Below, one piece after another: positions 25,706 through 36,651 of a stretch of 64,000 bases of DNA (position 1 is its first letter; every line of letters begins with the position of its first letter). Source of the DNA: Arcobacter ellisii. GTDB lineage: Bacteria; Campylobacterota; Campylobacteria; Campylobacterales; Arcobacteraceae. The stretch spans positions 124,001 through 188,000 of the forward strand of contig NZ_CP032097.1 of NCBI RefSeq assembly GCF_003544915.1, written 5' to 3'. Under the pieces are notes generated by a model. That model did no database searches. It had not been told where the DNA came from and saw nothing but the letters and a program-made list of their open reading frames with translations. Made by a program: the position numbers and the translations under genes.

Positions 25706-26701
25706 ATGGCAACAGTTAGTTACAAAGATGCAGGTGTTGATATTGATGCGGGAAATCAATTTGTAGAAAATATTAAACCATACGTTAAATCAACAGTAAT
25801 TCCAGGAGTTTTAGGTGGAATTGGTTCTTTTGCAGGAGCATTTGAGTTACCAAGTGGATATAAAAAACCTGTATTACTTTCAGGAACTGATGGTGTTGGT
25901 ACAAAATTAAAATTAGCAATTGATTCTAAAAAATTTGATACAGTTGGTATTGACTTAGTTGCAATGTGTACAAATGATTTATTATGTAATTTTGGAGAAC
26001 CATTATTTTTCCTAGATTATTATGCAACGGCAAAACTTGAAGTTGAAGAAGCAACACAAGTTGTAAAAGGAATTGCTGAGGGTTGTATTAGAAGTGAGTG
26101 TGCATTAGTTGGTGGTGAGACTGCTGAAATGCCAGGAATGTATAAAGAAGGTGATTTTGATTTAGCTGGTTTTTGTGTTGGAATTGCTGAAAAAGATGAA
26201 TTAAATAGAATTGATAAAATTGCAGTTGGAGATATTTTAATTGCACTTCCTAGTTCTGGAGTTCACTCAAATGGTTTCTCACTAGTTAGAAAACTTTTAC
26301 TTGAAAAATTAGGAATGAGTTTAGAAGATGATTTCCAAGGAAAACCTTTAAAAGATGTTTTATTAGAACCAACAAGAATTTATGTAAAAGAGTTCAAAGC
26401 TAACAAAGATAAAATCAATGCTTTAGCACATATCACTGGTGGTGGAATTACTGAAAACTTACCAAGAGTTTTACCTGATAATTTTAAAGCAGTTGTTGAT
26501 AGAAGTAAAATCAAAGTTTTACCAATCTTTGAATTTATGGGTAAACATGTAGAACTTGAAGAGATGTATAGAACATTTAACATGGGTGTTGGAATGGTTT
26601 TAGTTGTAAATCCTTCAAATGTTGATGCAATTTTAGCAAACACTGATGGATATGTTATTGGACATATTGCAGAAGGTGCAAAAGGTGTAGAATTTATCTA
26701 A
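25706..26701 (+). CDS. purM: Phosphoribosylformylglycinamidine cyclo-ligase PurM
   Basis: 331 aa. Converts FGAM to AIR using ATP. The N-terminal SYKDAGVDIDAGNQFVENI, LSGTDGVGTKLKLA, GIDLVAMCTNDLLCNFGEP and LVGGETAEMPGMY are the classical PurM signatures, and HITGGGITENLPRVLP is the C-terminal one. Monocistronic: own promoter and a strong terminator on the far side facing the gap gene. Confidence 0.97.
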   Translation: MATVSYKDAGVDIDAGNQFVENIKPYVKSTVIPGVLGGIGSFAGAFELPSGYKKPVLLSGTDGVGTKLKLAIDSKKFDTVGIDLVAMCTNDLLCNFGEPLFFLDYYATAKLEVEEATQVVKGIAEGCIRSECALVGGETAEMPGMYKEGDFDLAGFCVGIAEKDELNRIDKIAVGDILIALPSSGVHSNGFSLVRKLLLEKLGMSLEDDFQGKPLKDVLLEPTRIYVKEFKANKDKINALAHITGGGITENLPRVLPDNFKAVVDRSKIKVLPIFEFMGKHVELEEMYRTFNMGVGMVLVVNPSNVDAILANTDGYVIGHIAEGAKGVEFI

Positions 26702-26730
26702 TATTTTAGATAAATTCCATTTTTTATAAA

Positions 26731-26758
26731 GGCAAGTATTTTTTACTTGCCTTTTTTT
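26731..26758. terminator. Bidirectional terminator between purM and the GAPDH-family gene
   Basis: GGCAAGTA / TACTTGCC stem (26731-26738 and 26744-26751), T loop and T7 tail on the + strand; the flanking A-rich region allows use in both directions. Confidence 0.85.
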
Positions 26759-27774
26759 ATTTCTTCGTAATATTTTAAAATCTCAACAACTTTTGAAGCA
26801 TAACCCCATTCATTGTCATACCAAAGAAGAAGTTTAATCATATTGTTTTTTACTTCTAAATATCTAAAATCAACGATTGTTGTAAATCTCTCTTTTTTAA
26901 AATCACTTGAAACTAAAGGTTCAATATTATTTAAAACTATTGGAAATTTTTGTGTTTTTTCATACTCTTTAAATAGTTCAATTATTTCATTTTTTGTTGA
27001 ACTTTGTTTTGTAAAAAGTGTTACATTTATAGCTCCCACTGTATCTGTTGGAACTCTAAGAGAGTTTGAACTAATCAACTCTTTATTAAATTTTTCCAAA
27101 ACATAAGAACAAGCAGTTATTGTTGTTGTTTTATTAGGAATTATATTTTGTGTAGAAGATCTTCCAAATTCAAAATTACACTCAACATCTCTTGTTGCAC
27201 TTCCAACAAAACTTCCATCAAGAACTCTTTGATGATTTAATAAAGGATGAATAGTAACTATATCTCCACAAAGAATCTCTTTATTGTCATTGATTAGTTT
27301 CAAAGCTGGAAGTAGGGCAGTTGCATTACATGAACTTGTTGATATGATTTTATGAATAGATGGATTTAATTTTTCTTCATTTGCTCCTAAAATCACATTT
27401 ATATCAGCATTTTTATTTGGATGAGTTAAAAAAATGGCACTAACTGGAAGTTGTTTTAAAAGATTTATATCCTCTTTTTTTCCACTTGAATCAATAATAA
27501 TATCAATATTTGTTAAATCAATTTTATCCAAAGAGTTAAAGTGAGTGATTTTTATTTTTGATTTAGAGTTTTGGATATAATTATTTTCAACAATTTTAAA
27601 TTTATCATCAAGTTTTCCATAAGTTGAATCATAGTTTATTGAATAAACTATATTTTCAATATATGGATTTATATCATTTATAATAACAATTTCAAAATCT
27701 TTATTTTCTAAAAGCTGTTTTAAAACAGCTTTCCCTATTCTTCCTGCACCATTTAGAAGGAGTTTTGTACTCAT
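26743..27774 (-). CDS. Glyceraldehyde-3-phosphate dehydrogenase-family protein
   Basis: 343 aa with NAD-binding LLNGAGRIGKAVLKQLLE (GxGRIGK), catalytic Cys in ISTSSCNATALLPALKLI, HPLLNHQRVLDGS and C-terminal LLLWYDNEWGYASKVVEIL. All match the Gap/Epd family. The active-site motif SSCNATAL differs from the usual SCTTNCLAP, and the substrate motif SRDGRG-type loop is replaced, so activity on GAP or erythrose-4-phosphate cannot be told. Stands alone, convergent with purM. Family certain, substrate uncertain. Confidence 0.85.
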   Translation of the reverse strand: MSTKLLLNGAGRIGKAVLKQLLENKDFEIVIINDINPYIENIVYSINYDSTYGKLDDKFKIVENNYIQNSKSKIKITHFNSLDKIDLTNIDIIIDSSGKKEDINLLKQLPVSAIFLTHPNKNADINVILGANEEKLNPSIHKIISTSSCNATALLPALKLINDNKEILCGDIVTIHPLLNHQRVLDGSFVGSATRDVECNFEFGRSSTQNIIPNKTTTITACSYVLEKFNKELISSNSLRVPTDTVGAINVTLFTKQSSTKNEIIELFKEYEKTQKFPIVLNNIEPLVSSDFKKERFTTIVDFRYLEVKNNMIKLLLWYDNEWGYASKVVEILKYYEEIKKGK

Positions 27775-27831
27775 AAGCTAACCTATTCAAATTTTTGTAA
27801 CTGGAAGTATAGTTTAATTTTATTTATATAC

Positions 27832-28530
27832 TTATTTCTTTTGCATCTCTATAAATAAAATGTGACTTTTAGTAATTGGTTTAATTGTTAAAATATCTTC
27901 ATCAACAATTTCCATTGCATCACCATTTTCTAAAAGTGTTCCATTTATATTTGAACTTCCTTCAATTTGTACAAAATAAACTTGTCTATCTTTTTGAATT
28001 TTAAAATCTAACTCTTTATCTAATTCACTTACAAATATATTTATATCTTGATAGATTTTTATTTTACTATCTCCATTTTGTGAAGAAACAATATTTAAAA
28101 GTCTATTTTGTCTCTCTTCTTCTTTATATTGATGTGAACCATAAAGTCTTGGAAGTCCAGTAAATGGCGGAATAATCCAAATTTGTAAAAGTCTTAAATC
28201 CTCACTTTTATGAAGATTATGTTCACTATGATATATTCCATCTCCAGCGCTAAGATATTGAACTTCACCTCTTTTTAAAGTCTCACTATTTCCCATAGAA
28301 TCTTTGTGAGTTATTTCACCATTTACAACATAAGAGATTATTTCCATATTTGAGTGTGGATGAGTGTCAAATCCTGACATAGGATGAACAATATCATCAT
28401 TTAAAACTCTTAAAACTCCAAAATTTATATTATTTGGATTTCTATATTCTGCAAAACTAAAATGAAAACGACTCTCTAACCAACCAAGGTTTGATGTTCC
28501 CATATTTTCTTTTGGTAATTTTTTTATCAT
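27832..28530 (-). CDS. Pirin-family (YhhW-like) cupin protein
   Basis: 232 aa. Metal-binding cupin residues are seen in GFDTHPHSNMEIISYVVNGE (two His and Glu) and in AGDGIYHSEHN; FHFSFAEYRNPNNINFGVLR is the pirin start. Pirins are nuclear or cytoplasmic cupins, and the bacterial YhhW has quercetinase activity. Last gene of a minus-strand unit yceI - dioxygenase - pirin, overlapping the dioxygenase stop by 4 nt. Likely under the MarR operator upstream of yceI. Confidence 0.88.
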   Translation of the reverse strand: MIKKLPKENMGTSNLGWLESRFHFSFAEYRNPNNINFGVLRVLNDDIVHPMSGFDTHPHSNMEIISYVVNGEITHKDSMGNSETLKRGEVQYLSAGDGIYHSEHNLHKSEDLRLLQIWIIPPFTGLPRLYGSHQYKEEERQNRLLNIVSSQNGDSKIKIYQDINIFVSELDKELDFKIQKDRQVYFVQIEGSSNINGTLLENGDAMEIVDEDILTIKPITKSHILFIEMQKK

Positions 28531-29303
28531 AATTTATCCTTTTCATCAAAAGTGAAACTCTCCATTGAAATGTTTGAGTATTGCATTTCACTATTTACTG
28601 ATTTACCTTTTTTATTTGTTGCACTTCCAAAAGCTATAAATAGAGGTAAAAAGTGTTCAACTGAGGGATGGTTTTTGTAAAAATTTATATCTGATTTAAT
28701 ATTTAATAAACTATTTCCATCACCATTTTCTACAATATTTTTAATCTTTTCATTAAATTCTTGGGCATAAGTTTTTGGGGTAGAGCTATAACTCATATCT
28801 CCTAGATTGTGGGTAACTCCACCACTACAAATAATCATAGCTTCATCTTTAAAAATTTTTAATTTTTCACCTAAATTTATTAAGTCAAATGGTGAATAAG
28901 AACTAGGAATACTTAATTGAAGAATTGGGATATTTAGTTTTTCATATAATAAAGCCAAAACATTCCACACTCCATGGTCATAACTTTTTCTTTCCTCATC
29001 AATTGAAATATTTATATTCTCTTTTTTTAATTTATCGATGAGGTTAAAAGTTAAATCTTTGTCACTATTTATTTCATAAATAACTTTATATAACTCATCT
29101 TCAAAACCATAAAAGTCATACATAATTTTATTTGCTTCAGGACTAATAATTTTTAAATCATTTGTTACATAATGCGCTGAAATCATTATTATATATTTTG
29201 GAATAGATAAACTTTTTCCAAGTTTTTGGAAATTTCTTTTTGATTTTGAATCACTTAAAATTATATTTGGTGCGCCATGTGAAATAAATAGTGTTGGATA
29301 CAT
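28527..29303 (-). CDS. DODA-type extradiol dioxygenase (YgiD family)
   Basis: 258 aa. TLFISHGAPN near the start, MISAHYVTNDLKI, SYDHGVWNVLALLYE and HPSVEHFLPLFIAFGSA contain the His residues of the LigB/YgiD zinc or iron site. The family opens aromatic diols. Between yceI (20 nt upstream) and pirin, so it forms an operon of possible quinone or aromatic-stress genes (inference). Confidence 0.88.
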   Translation of the reverse strand: MYPTLFISHGAPNIILSDSKSKRNFQKLGKSLSIPKYIIMISAHYVTNDLKIISPEANKIMYDFYGFEDELYKVIYEINSDKDLTFNLIDKLKKENINISIDEERKSYDHGVWNVLALLYEKLNIPILQLSIPSSYSPFDLINLGEKLKIFKDEAMIICSGGVTHNLGDMSYSSTPKTYAQEFNEKIKNIVENGDGNSLLNIKSDINFYKNHPSVEHFLPLFIAFGSATNKKGKSVNSEMQYSNISMESFTFDEKDKL

Positions 29304-29323
29304 AGTTTTAAAACTTTAGCTAA

Positions 29324-29890
29324 TTATTTAGCTAAAATTCCCTCAAGTTGAATATCAAGTTTTACTATCTCATCAACAGCAACACCACCTGCTTCTAATA
29401 CTGTATTATATTTTAAACCATAATCTATTCTATTGATTTTTCCACTTAAAGCTAAACCAACTCTTGTATTTCCCCAAGGATCTTTTACTGTTCCATTATT
29501 TTCTAAATCTAAAACAACATCTTTTGTTACCCCTCTTAGAGTTAATTTACCATAAGCTTTATCATCTTCAACTTTTGATAAAACAAATTTAATGTTATTA
29601 AACTCTTTTGCTGCAAAAAAATCTGATTCTTTTAAGTGAGCATCTCTTTTTGCATTTTCAGTATTGATTGAATTTACATCAATTTCACCAACAAGTGATT
29701 TTAATGTTTTTGTTTTTTCATCATATTCAAACGAACCATTAAACGTATCAAATTTTCCAACAACATTTGAAATCATCATGTGTTTTACTTTAAATCCAAC
29801 ATTTGAATGACTCGCATCAACATTATAAGTTCCTGCAAAAAGTGCAGTTGAAGCGATAACTGAAGCTAATCCTAATTTTAAAAATTTCAT
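29324..29890 (-). CDS. YceI-family periplasmic lipocalin-like protein
   Basis: 188 aa with signal peptide ending in FAGTY. The YceI signature is clear: YNVDASHSNVGFKVKHMMIS, FDTFNGSFEYDE, NAKRDAHLKESDFFAAKEF and GKLTLRGVTKDV. YceI proteins bind isoprenoid quinones or similar lipids in the periplasm. First gene of the unit with the dioxygenase and pirin; its promoter carries a copy of the MarR-type palindrome. Confidence 0.93.
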   Translation of the reverse strand: MKFLKLGLASVIASTALFAGTYNVDASHSNVGFKVKHMMISNVVGKFDTFNGSFEYDEKTKTLKSLVGEIDVNSINTENAKRDAHLKESDFFAAKEFNNIKFVLSKVEDDKAYGKLTLRGVTKDVVLDLENNGTVKDPWGNTRVGLALSGKINRIDYGLKYNTVLEAGGVAVDEIVKLDIQLEGILAK

Positions 29891-29920
29891 TTTTTATTCC
29901 TTATTTTATCTATAATATAT

Positions 29921-29932
29921 TACTAATTAGTA
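29921..29932. promoter_or_regulatory. Palindromic operator in the yceI promoter
   Basis: TACTAATTAGTA, a perfect 12-bp palindrome just upstream of the likely -10 of yceI. The same 12 bases occur in the marR promoter. Confidence 0.75.
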
Positions 29933-29952
29933 CTTTTAAAGCAAAAAAATTT

Positions 29953-30405
29953 TTAGTTTGCTTTGTAAACCTTATTCAATAAATCATATAAAGTATCTAA
30001 TTCTTCATCACTTAAAACTTCCATAGCTTTATGTAGGTTTTTTGCATGAGTTGGAAAAACTTGTTCAATAATATCTTTACCTTTTTGTGTAATTGATAAA
30101 ATTGATGCTCTACTATCATTTGGGTCTTTAATTGAAGTAATCCATTCATCTCTTTTTAAATTTTTTACAACAACAGTGATATTTCCTGGTGTGCTCATTG
30201 TTAATTTTGTAATTGAACCAATGTTTAAATCACCTAAATGATATAAGACTTCTAATACTTTAAATTGATTAAACGTTAGATTATGTTTTGATAAATAATT
30301 TATTGTTAAATTTGTGATTTTAAGATTTGCTTTTTCTAATCTAACAACAGTTTTCATAGATTTGTCAGTTCTTGAACCATATGATTTTAACGATTTATTT
30401 TTCAT
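29953..30405 (-). CDS. MarR-family transcriptional regulator
   Basis: 150 aa winged-helix protein. NLTFNQFKVLEVLYHLGDLN, ITKLTMSTPGNITVVVKNLK (recognition helix region) and the wing ITSIKDPNDSRASILSITQKG follow the MarR pattern with the DxR wing motif. It lies directly upstream of yceI in the same direction. Its own promoter contains the palindrome TACTAATTAGTA within a consensus sigma70 site, so autorepression is likely. No Cys appears in the protein, which argues against a thiol switch; ligand binding is more likely (inference). Confidence 0.92.
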   Translation of the reverse strand: MKNKSLKSYGSRTDKSMKTVVRLEKANLKITNLTINYLSKHNLTFNQFKVLEVLYHLGDLNIGSITKLTMSTPGNITVVVKNLKRDEWITSIKDPNDSRASILSITQKGKDIIEQVFPTHAKNLHKAMEVLSDEELDTLYDLLNKVYKAN

Positions 30406-30424
30406 AACATTCTCCTTAAGTGAA

Positions 30425-30454
30425 ATTATAATACTAATTAGTAATAAATGTCAA
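30425..30454 (-). promoter_or_regulatory. marR promoter with embedded operator
   Basis: On the minus strand: TTGACA (30454-30449), 18-nt spacer, TATAAT (30430-30425). The palindrome TACTAATTAGTA (30432-30443) fills the spacer, so a bound regulator would block RNA polymerase. Both boxes match the sigma70 consensus exactly. Confidence 0.82.
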
Positions 30455-30470
30455 GAGTAAAATTAAAAAA

Positions 30471-31094
30471 TTAAGATTTTTTTGCTGTTGACATTAAAAA
30501 TGCCGCAAAAATAAGGAAAGCTCCAGTAATTCTATTTTGGATTTTTAAAGCTTTTGTATCTTTTAATAGAAATTTTAATCTTGATGCCATTGAAGAATAT
30601 CCAATCATAACAAAAATATCAACTAAAGATAAGGTAATACTTATGATAAAAAATTGTAATAAAATTGATTCATTTGGATTTAAAAACTGTGGAATAAATG
30701 CAACTAAAAAAACAGTGGCTTTAATATTTGTAAGATTTATTAAAGTTGCACTTATTAATGCTTTTTTTGGATTGTAAGAATTTATTCTTTCTTCTTCATT
30801 TGTAATTTCTACTTTTTTAAAAAAAGCACTAATTCCTAAATATAAAAGATAACAAACACCAATCCATTTTATAATATTAAATAAAAAAATTGATTTAGCA
30901 ATTAATGAACCAAGTCCAATAATAACGACTAACATTTGAATAATATATCCAAATTGTAAACCAAGTATTGCCCAAAGTGATTTTTTTAAACCGTAATTAA
31001 TTCCATAATTCATAGAAAGTACTGCTCCAGCACCAGGAGAAACAGAAATTGCAATAGCAGCTAAAAATAGAGTTAGCCAAATTTCAAAACTCAT
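30471..31094 (-). CDS. LysE/RhtB-family amino-acid exporter
   Basis: 207 aa, about six TM helices. The start AIAISVSPGAGAVLSMNYGI carries the family's SPGP/A-x-x-x motif (Pro at about 20), and KKSLWAILGLQFGYIIQ matches the second conserved stretch. It exports amino acids or similar compounds; the substrate cannot be told. It precedes marR on the same strand with a gap containing the marR promoter, so it is separately transcribed. Confidence 0.87.
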   Translation of the reverse strand: MSFEIWLTLFLAAIAISVSPGAGAVLSMNYGINYGLKKSLWAILGLQFGYIIQMLVVIIGLGSLIAKSIFLFNIIKWIGVCYLLYLGISAFFKKVEITNEEERINSYNPKKALISATLINLTNIKATVFLVAFIPQFLNPNESILLQFFIISITLSLVDIFVMIGYSSMASRLKFLLKDTKALKIQNRITGAFLIFAAFLMSTAKKS

Positions 31095-31183
31095 AAAATA
31101 AATCCTATTTTTTTGAAATTATACAACATCAAACTTACTTAACCGATTAATAAACTATATTTAGATAAAATGCTTCGTTTTGC

Positions 31184-31189
31184 TATAAA
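31184..31189 (+). promoter_or_regulatory. Predicted -10 box for the aminotransferase-carA gene group
   Basis: TATAAA in CGTTTTGCTATAAAAG, 26 nt before the ATG at 31215. The five genes after it are spaced 0-5 nt apart and likely share this promoter. Confidence 0.55.
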
Positions 31190-31214
31190 AGAATGAAAAT
31201 ATAAGGATAATGAA

Positions 31215-32321
31215 ATGCTATTAACACCAGGTCCAACTCCTGTACCAGAATTTGTTAGAAAAGCAATGTCAGATGTTACTATACATCATAGAACTGAAGA
31301 GTTTGAAGCAATTTTTAAAAATACTAGAGAATTATTATTAGAATTATATGGAATGCCTGAAGTTGTAATGTTAGCTTCAAGTGGAACAGGTGCAATGGAG
31401 GCTTGTGTTACAAATTTAACGCATAAAAAAGCACTTACTGTTAATTCTGGAAAATTTGGTGAGAGATTTGGAAAAATTTGTGCTGCATTTGGTATTGAAT
31501 ACACTGAAATTAAAAATGAATGGAATACCCCTGTATCAGTAGATGCTGTTGTTGAAGCTGTAAAAGCTGATTCTTCAATTGATGCAATTTTTATTCAAAT
31601 TTGTGAAAGTGCTGGAGGTTTAAGACACCCAGTTGAGCAAATTGCAGCTGAAGTTAAAAAAATCAATAAAGATATTATGATTATTGCTGATGGAATTACA
31701 GCAATTGGTGTAGAAAAAATTGATACTACAAATCTTGATGCTGTTGTAACAGGAAGTCAAAAAGCTTTAATGTTACCTCCAGGTCTTGCAATGATTGGTT
31801 TATCAAATGAAGCTGTTGCAAAAATTGATTCTAAACCAAGAGGTTACTATTTTAATTTATCAATTGAAATCAAAAAACAAAGAACAAATACAACTGCTTG
31901 GACAGCTGCAACTACTTTAATCATTGGATTAGGTGCAATTTTAGAAAAATTAAAAGAAGATGGGTTTGAAAATTTATATGCTAAAACAGCTTTAAGAGCA
32001 AATGCTACAAGAGAAGCGTTAAAAGCTATTGGTTTTGAAATTTATCCAAAAACTCCAGCAGATGCAATGACAACAGCTTATACTGAGCAATCAAGTGCAA
32101 TTAGAAAAATATTAAAAAATAAATATAATGTAAATATTGCAGGTGGTCAAGATCATTTAGCTGGTAAAATCTTTAGAATTAATCACATGGGATTAGTAGA
32201 AGATTATGAAGCTTCATGGGCTGTAAATGCAGTTGAATTAGCACTTGATGATTTAGGTATTAGAACATTTGATGGAACAGCAAATAAAGTTTTTGCATCA
32301 AATATGTTTAAAGGAAATTAA
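31215..32321 (+). CDS. Class V PLP-dependent aminotransferase (alanine/serine-glyoxylate type)
   Basis: 368 aa. Begins LLTPGPTPVPEFVRKAM, the signature of the AGXT/SGAT family. The PLP lysine lies in VVTGSQKALMLPPGLA, and ADGITAIGVEKID gives the Asp that contacts the pyridine ring. In this phylum such proteins are annotated as alanine-glyoxylate or serine-glyoxylate aminotransferases, and the physiological substrate is not clear. First gene of a run with hisZ-like, purA, DUF507 and carA. Confidence 0.88.
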   Translation: MLLTPGPTPVPEFVRKAMSDVTIHHRTEEFEAIFKNTRELLLELYGMPEVVMLASSGTGAMEACVTNLTHKKALTVNSGKFGERFGKICAAFGIEYTEIKNEWNTPVSVDAVVEAVKADSSIDAIFIQICESAGGLRHPVEQIAAEVKKINKDIMIIADGITAIGVEKIDTTNLDAVVTGSQKALMLPPGLAMIGLSNEAVAKIDSKPRGYYFNLSIEIKKQRTNTTAWTAATTLIIGLGAILEKLKEDGFENLYAKTALRANATREALKAIGFEIYPKTPADAMTTAYTEQSSAIRKILKNKYNVNIAGGQDHLAGKIFRINHMGLVEDYEASWAVNAVELALDDLGIRTFDGTANKVFASNMFKGN

Positions 32322-32326
32322 TAAGA

Positions 32327-34425
<2,099 letters not shown>

Positions 34426-34430
34426 AAAAT

Positions 34431-34982
34431 ATGAGGTTAAAATTACATCATACGCCATATGTCTCAAGAAGAATAACTAGAGATTTAGCTAATTGTGAAT
34501 TTGTAGAAATAAGAAAAGATAAAAATAGTATTGAAGCAGAAGTAGAAAGAATACTTGATGCTGATATTGAAAAAGAGTTTGCATTAGATGAAAAAGTTCA
34601 AGAAATTTTAGAAGCACAAGAAGAAGAGATAGAGTACTTAAATGCTGATAGAAGACAACTTTTCTGGATGACAAAAAAGAGATTGGCAAATGATTATGGA
34701 GTTATTTTAAATAATGAAGATAGATTTTCAGACATTGCTCATAAAATCTTAGATTATTTATGGGAAGAAGATTTTATTCATTATACATGTTCAGATAATC
34801 AAGTGAAAAATGTGATTTTTAGCTCTTTAGATGATTTTATAAAAGGTTTTGAAAAGGCTGATAGTGAAGTATTAGCAAAACTTAAAAATTATAAAAGAAA
34901 GTTGATACCTGGTACTGAGGATTATGATTTAGTTTATCATAGACTTTATGAAGAAGAATTAATAAAAAGAGGATTAATATAA
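34431..34982 (+). CDS. DUF507 family protein
   Basis: 183 aa. MRLKLHHTPYVSRRITRDLA and the two-part repeat of helical segments with DRRQLFWMTKKRLANDYG fit the DUF507 family, common in Campylobacterota and Aquificae. Highly charged, no signal peptide, so cytoplasmic. Lies between purA and carA with 0-5 nt gaps. Function unknown. Confidence 0.85.
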   Translation: MRLKLHHTPYVSRRITRDLANCEFVEIRKDKNSIEAEVERILDADIEKEFALDEKVQEILEAQEEEIEYLNADRRQLFWMTKKRLANDYGVILNNEDRFSDIAHKILDYLWEEDFIHYTCSDNQVKNVIFSSLDDFIKGFEKADSEVLAKLKNYKRKLIPGTEDYDLVYHRLYEEELIKRGLI

Positions 34983-36101
34983 ATGCAAAAAGTATGGATA
35001 TATTTAGAGAATGGGACTTTTTTAGAGGCAAAATCTTTTGGTGCAACAGGAACAGCTGTTGGAGAAATTGTTTTTAATACTTCATTAACTGGTTATCAAG
35101 AAATTATTTCTGATCCATCTTATGCAGGACAATTTATTACTTTTACAATGCCTGAAATTGGAAATGTTGGAGTAAATGCAGATGATATGGAGAGTAAAAC
35201 TTGCCACTGTAAAGGTGTATTAGTTAGAAATTATCATGCTGAATATTCAAATTATAGAGCACAAAATGATTTAGATTCACTTTTAAAAGAGCATGGTGTT
35301 TTAGGAATTTGTGAAATAGATACAAGATATTTAACAAAAATGATTAGAGATGAAGGTGCTATGATGATGATAGCTTCAACTGAAATCTCTAACAAAGATG
35401 AATTAGCAAAACAATTAGCATCAAGTCCTAGAATTGAAGATATTAACTATATTGAAATAGTTTCAACAAAAGAGTCTTATGTTCATAAATCAGGAGCTTG
35501 GAATCACTCTATTAAAGCTTATAATAAAGCAGTTATGAGTGATAAAAAAGTTGTTGTTATTGACTTTGGGGTTAAAAGAAATATTTTAAATGAGTTAGTA
35601 AATGTTGGTTTAGAAGTTGAAGTAGTTCCTTCAACATTTAAAGGTGAAGATTTAATAGCTAGATTTGAAGCTAAAGAGATTGGTGGAGTATTTTTATCAA
35701 ATGGTCCAGGTGATCCATTAACTTTAGTAAATGAGAAAAAAGAAGTTCAAAAACTAATCGAGGCAAATATTCCAATGTTTGCTATTTGTTTAGGTCATCA
35801 AATGCTTTCTATTGCTCATGGATATGATACTTACAAATTAAAATTTGGTCAACATGGTGGTAACCATCCAGTTGCTAATAATGGAGTTGTAGAAATTACT
35901 GCTCAAAATCATAACTATAATGTTCCTGATAATATAGTTGAGATTGCAGATATTACACATATCAATTTATTTGATAATACAATTGAAGGTGTTAAATATA
36001 AAAATAAAGAGATTTTCTCAGTTCAACATCACCCAGAAGCAAGTCCTGGACCACATGAGTCTAAATATATCTTCAAACAATTTGCAGATATTGTAAAATA
36101 A
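34983..36101 (+). CDS. carA: Carbamoyl-phosphate synthase small subunit CarA
   Basis: 372 aa. Glutaminase subunit that supplies ammonia to CarB for pyrimidine and arginine synthesis. N-terminal FGATGTAVGEIVFNTSLTGY, then class I glutamine amidotransferase domain with catalytic C269 in FAICLGHQML and the His of SVQHHPEASPGPHES. carB is not in the window. Last gene of the run; a strong terminator follows. Confidence 0.97.
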   Translation: MQKVWIYLENGTFLEAKSFGATGTAVGEIVFNTSLTGYQEIISDPSYAGQFITFTMPEIGNVGVNADDMESKTCHCKGVLVRNYHAEYSNYRAQNDLDSLLKEHGVLGICEIDTRYLTKMIRDEGAMMMIASTEISNKDELAKQLASSPRIEDINYIEIVSTKESYVHKSGAWNHSIKAYNKAVMSDKKVVVIDFGVKRNILNELVNVGLEVEVVPSTFKGEDLIARFEAKEIGGVFLSNGPGDPLTLVNEKKEVQKLIEANIPMFAICLGHQMLSIAHGYDTYKLKFGQHGGNHPVANNGVVEITAQNHNYNVPDNIVEIADITHINLFDNTIEGVKYKNKEIFSVQHHPEASPGPHESKYIFKQFADIVK

Positions 36102-36107
36102 TTTCAT

Positions 36108-36145
36108 AAAAAAAGGGGGAAGTTGATTTAACTTCCCCCTTTTTT
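36108..36145 (+). terminator. Strong Rho-independent terminator after carA
   Basis: G5AAGTT / AACTTC5 stem extended by A/T pairing (36108-36124 and 36130-36145) with a 5-nt loop and T6 tail. A-rich mirror side makes it bidirectional for the convergent pgpA gene. Confidence 0.9.
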
Positions 36146-36163
36146 ATTTTGATAAATTAGATT

Positions 36164-36640
36164 TTATAAAACAAATTTTTCAATTAGTTGATAAAGTCCA
36201 GCAGTTGCAATTCCAGCAGCAATTCCGGCAACAATATCATCACCCATAACACCTAATCCACCTTTTACATCTCTATCGATTTTTCCAATAATTGAAGGTT
36301 TCCAAATATCAAAAAGTCTAAAAAATATAAAAGCCAAAGGTGCCATATAAATTAAGTTTTCACTATTTATTCCACAAATAGATAAAGCAATCCACATTCC
36401 AGCTAACTCATCAATAACAATTTCACTATTATCATGAATCCCTGACTCTTTTTCATAAGCATCAATTTGTTTAATTGCAATTACTGTAACAAGTAAAGAT
36501 AATAAAAATAGAGTTGAAGGATGTAAAATCTCTAATAGAAAAAGTCCTAAAATCAAAGATACAAATGAACCTACAGTTCCAGGAGCTTTTGGACTTAATC
36601 CAGTAAATCCAACTGTTAAAAAAAATCTTCTAAAGTTCAT
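36164..36640 (-). CDS. pgpA: Phosphatidylglycerophosphatase A PgpA
   Basis: 158 aa membrane protein. GLSPKAPGTVGSFVSLILG at the N-terminus, IVIDELAGMWIAL and GVMGDDIVAGIAAGIAT are the three PgpA signatures, including the acidic metal ligands. Makes phosphatidylglycerol from PGP. Follows the HP1021-like regulator by 11 nt in a minus-strand operon. Confidence 0.94.
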   Translation of the reverse strand: MNFRRFFLTVGFTGLSPKAPGTVGSFVSLILGLFLLEILHPSTLFLLSLLVTVIAIKQIDAYEKESGIHDNSEIVIDELAGMWIALSICGINSENLIYMAPLAFIFFRLFDIWKPSIIGKIDRDVKGGLGVMGDDIVAGIAAGIATAGLYQLIEKFVL

Positions 36641-36651
36641 AAAATATCCTT

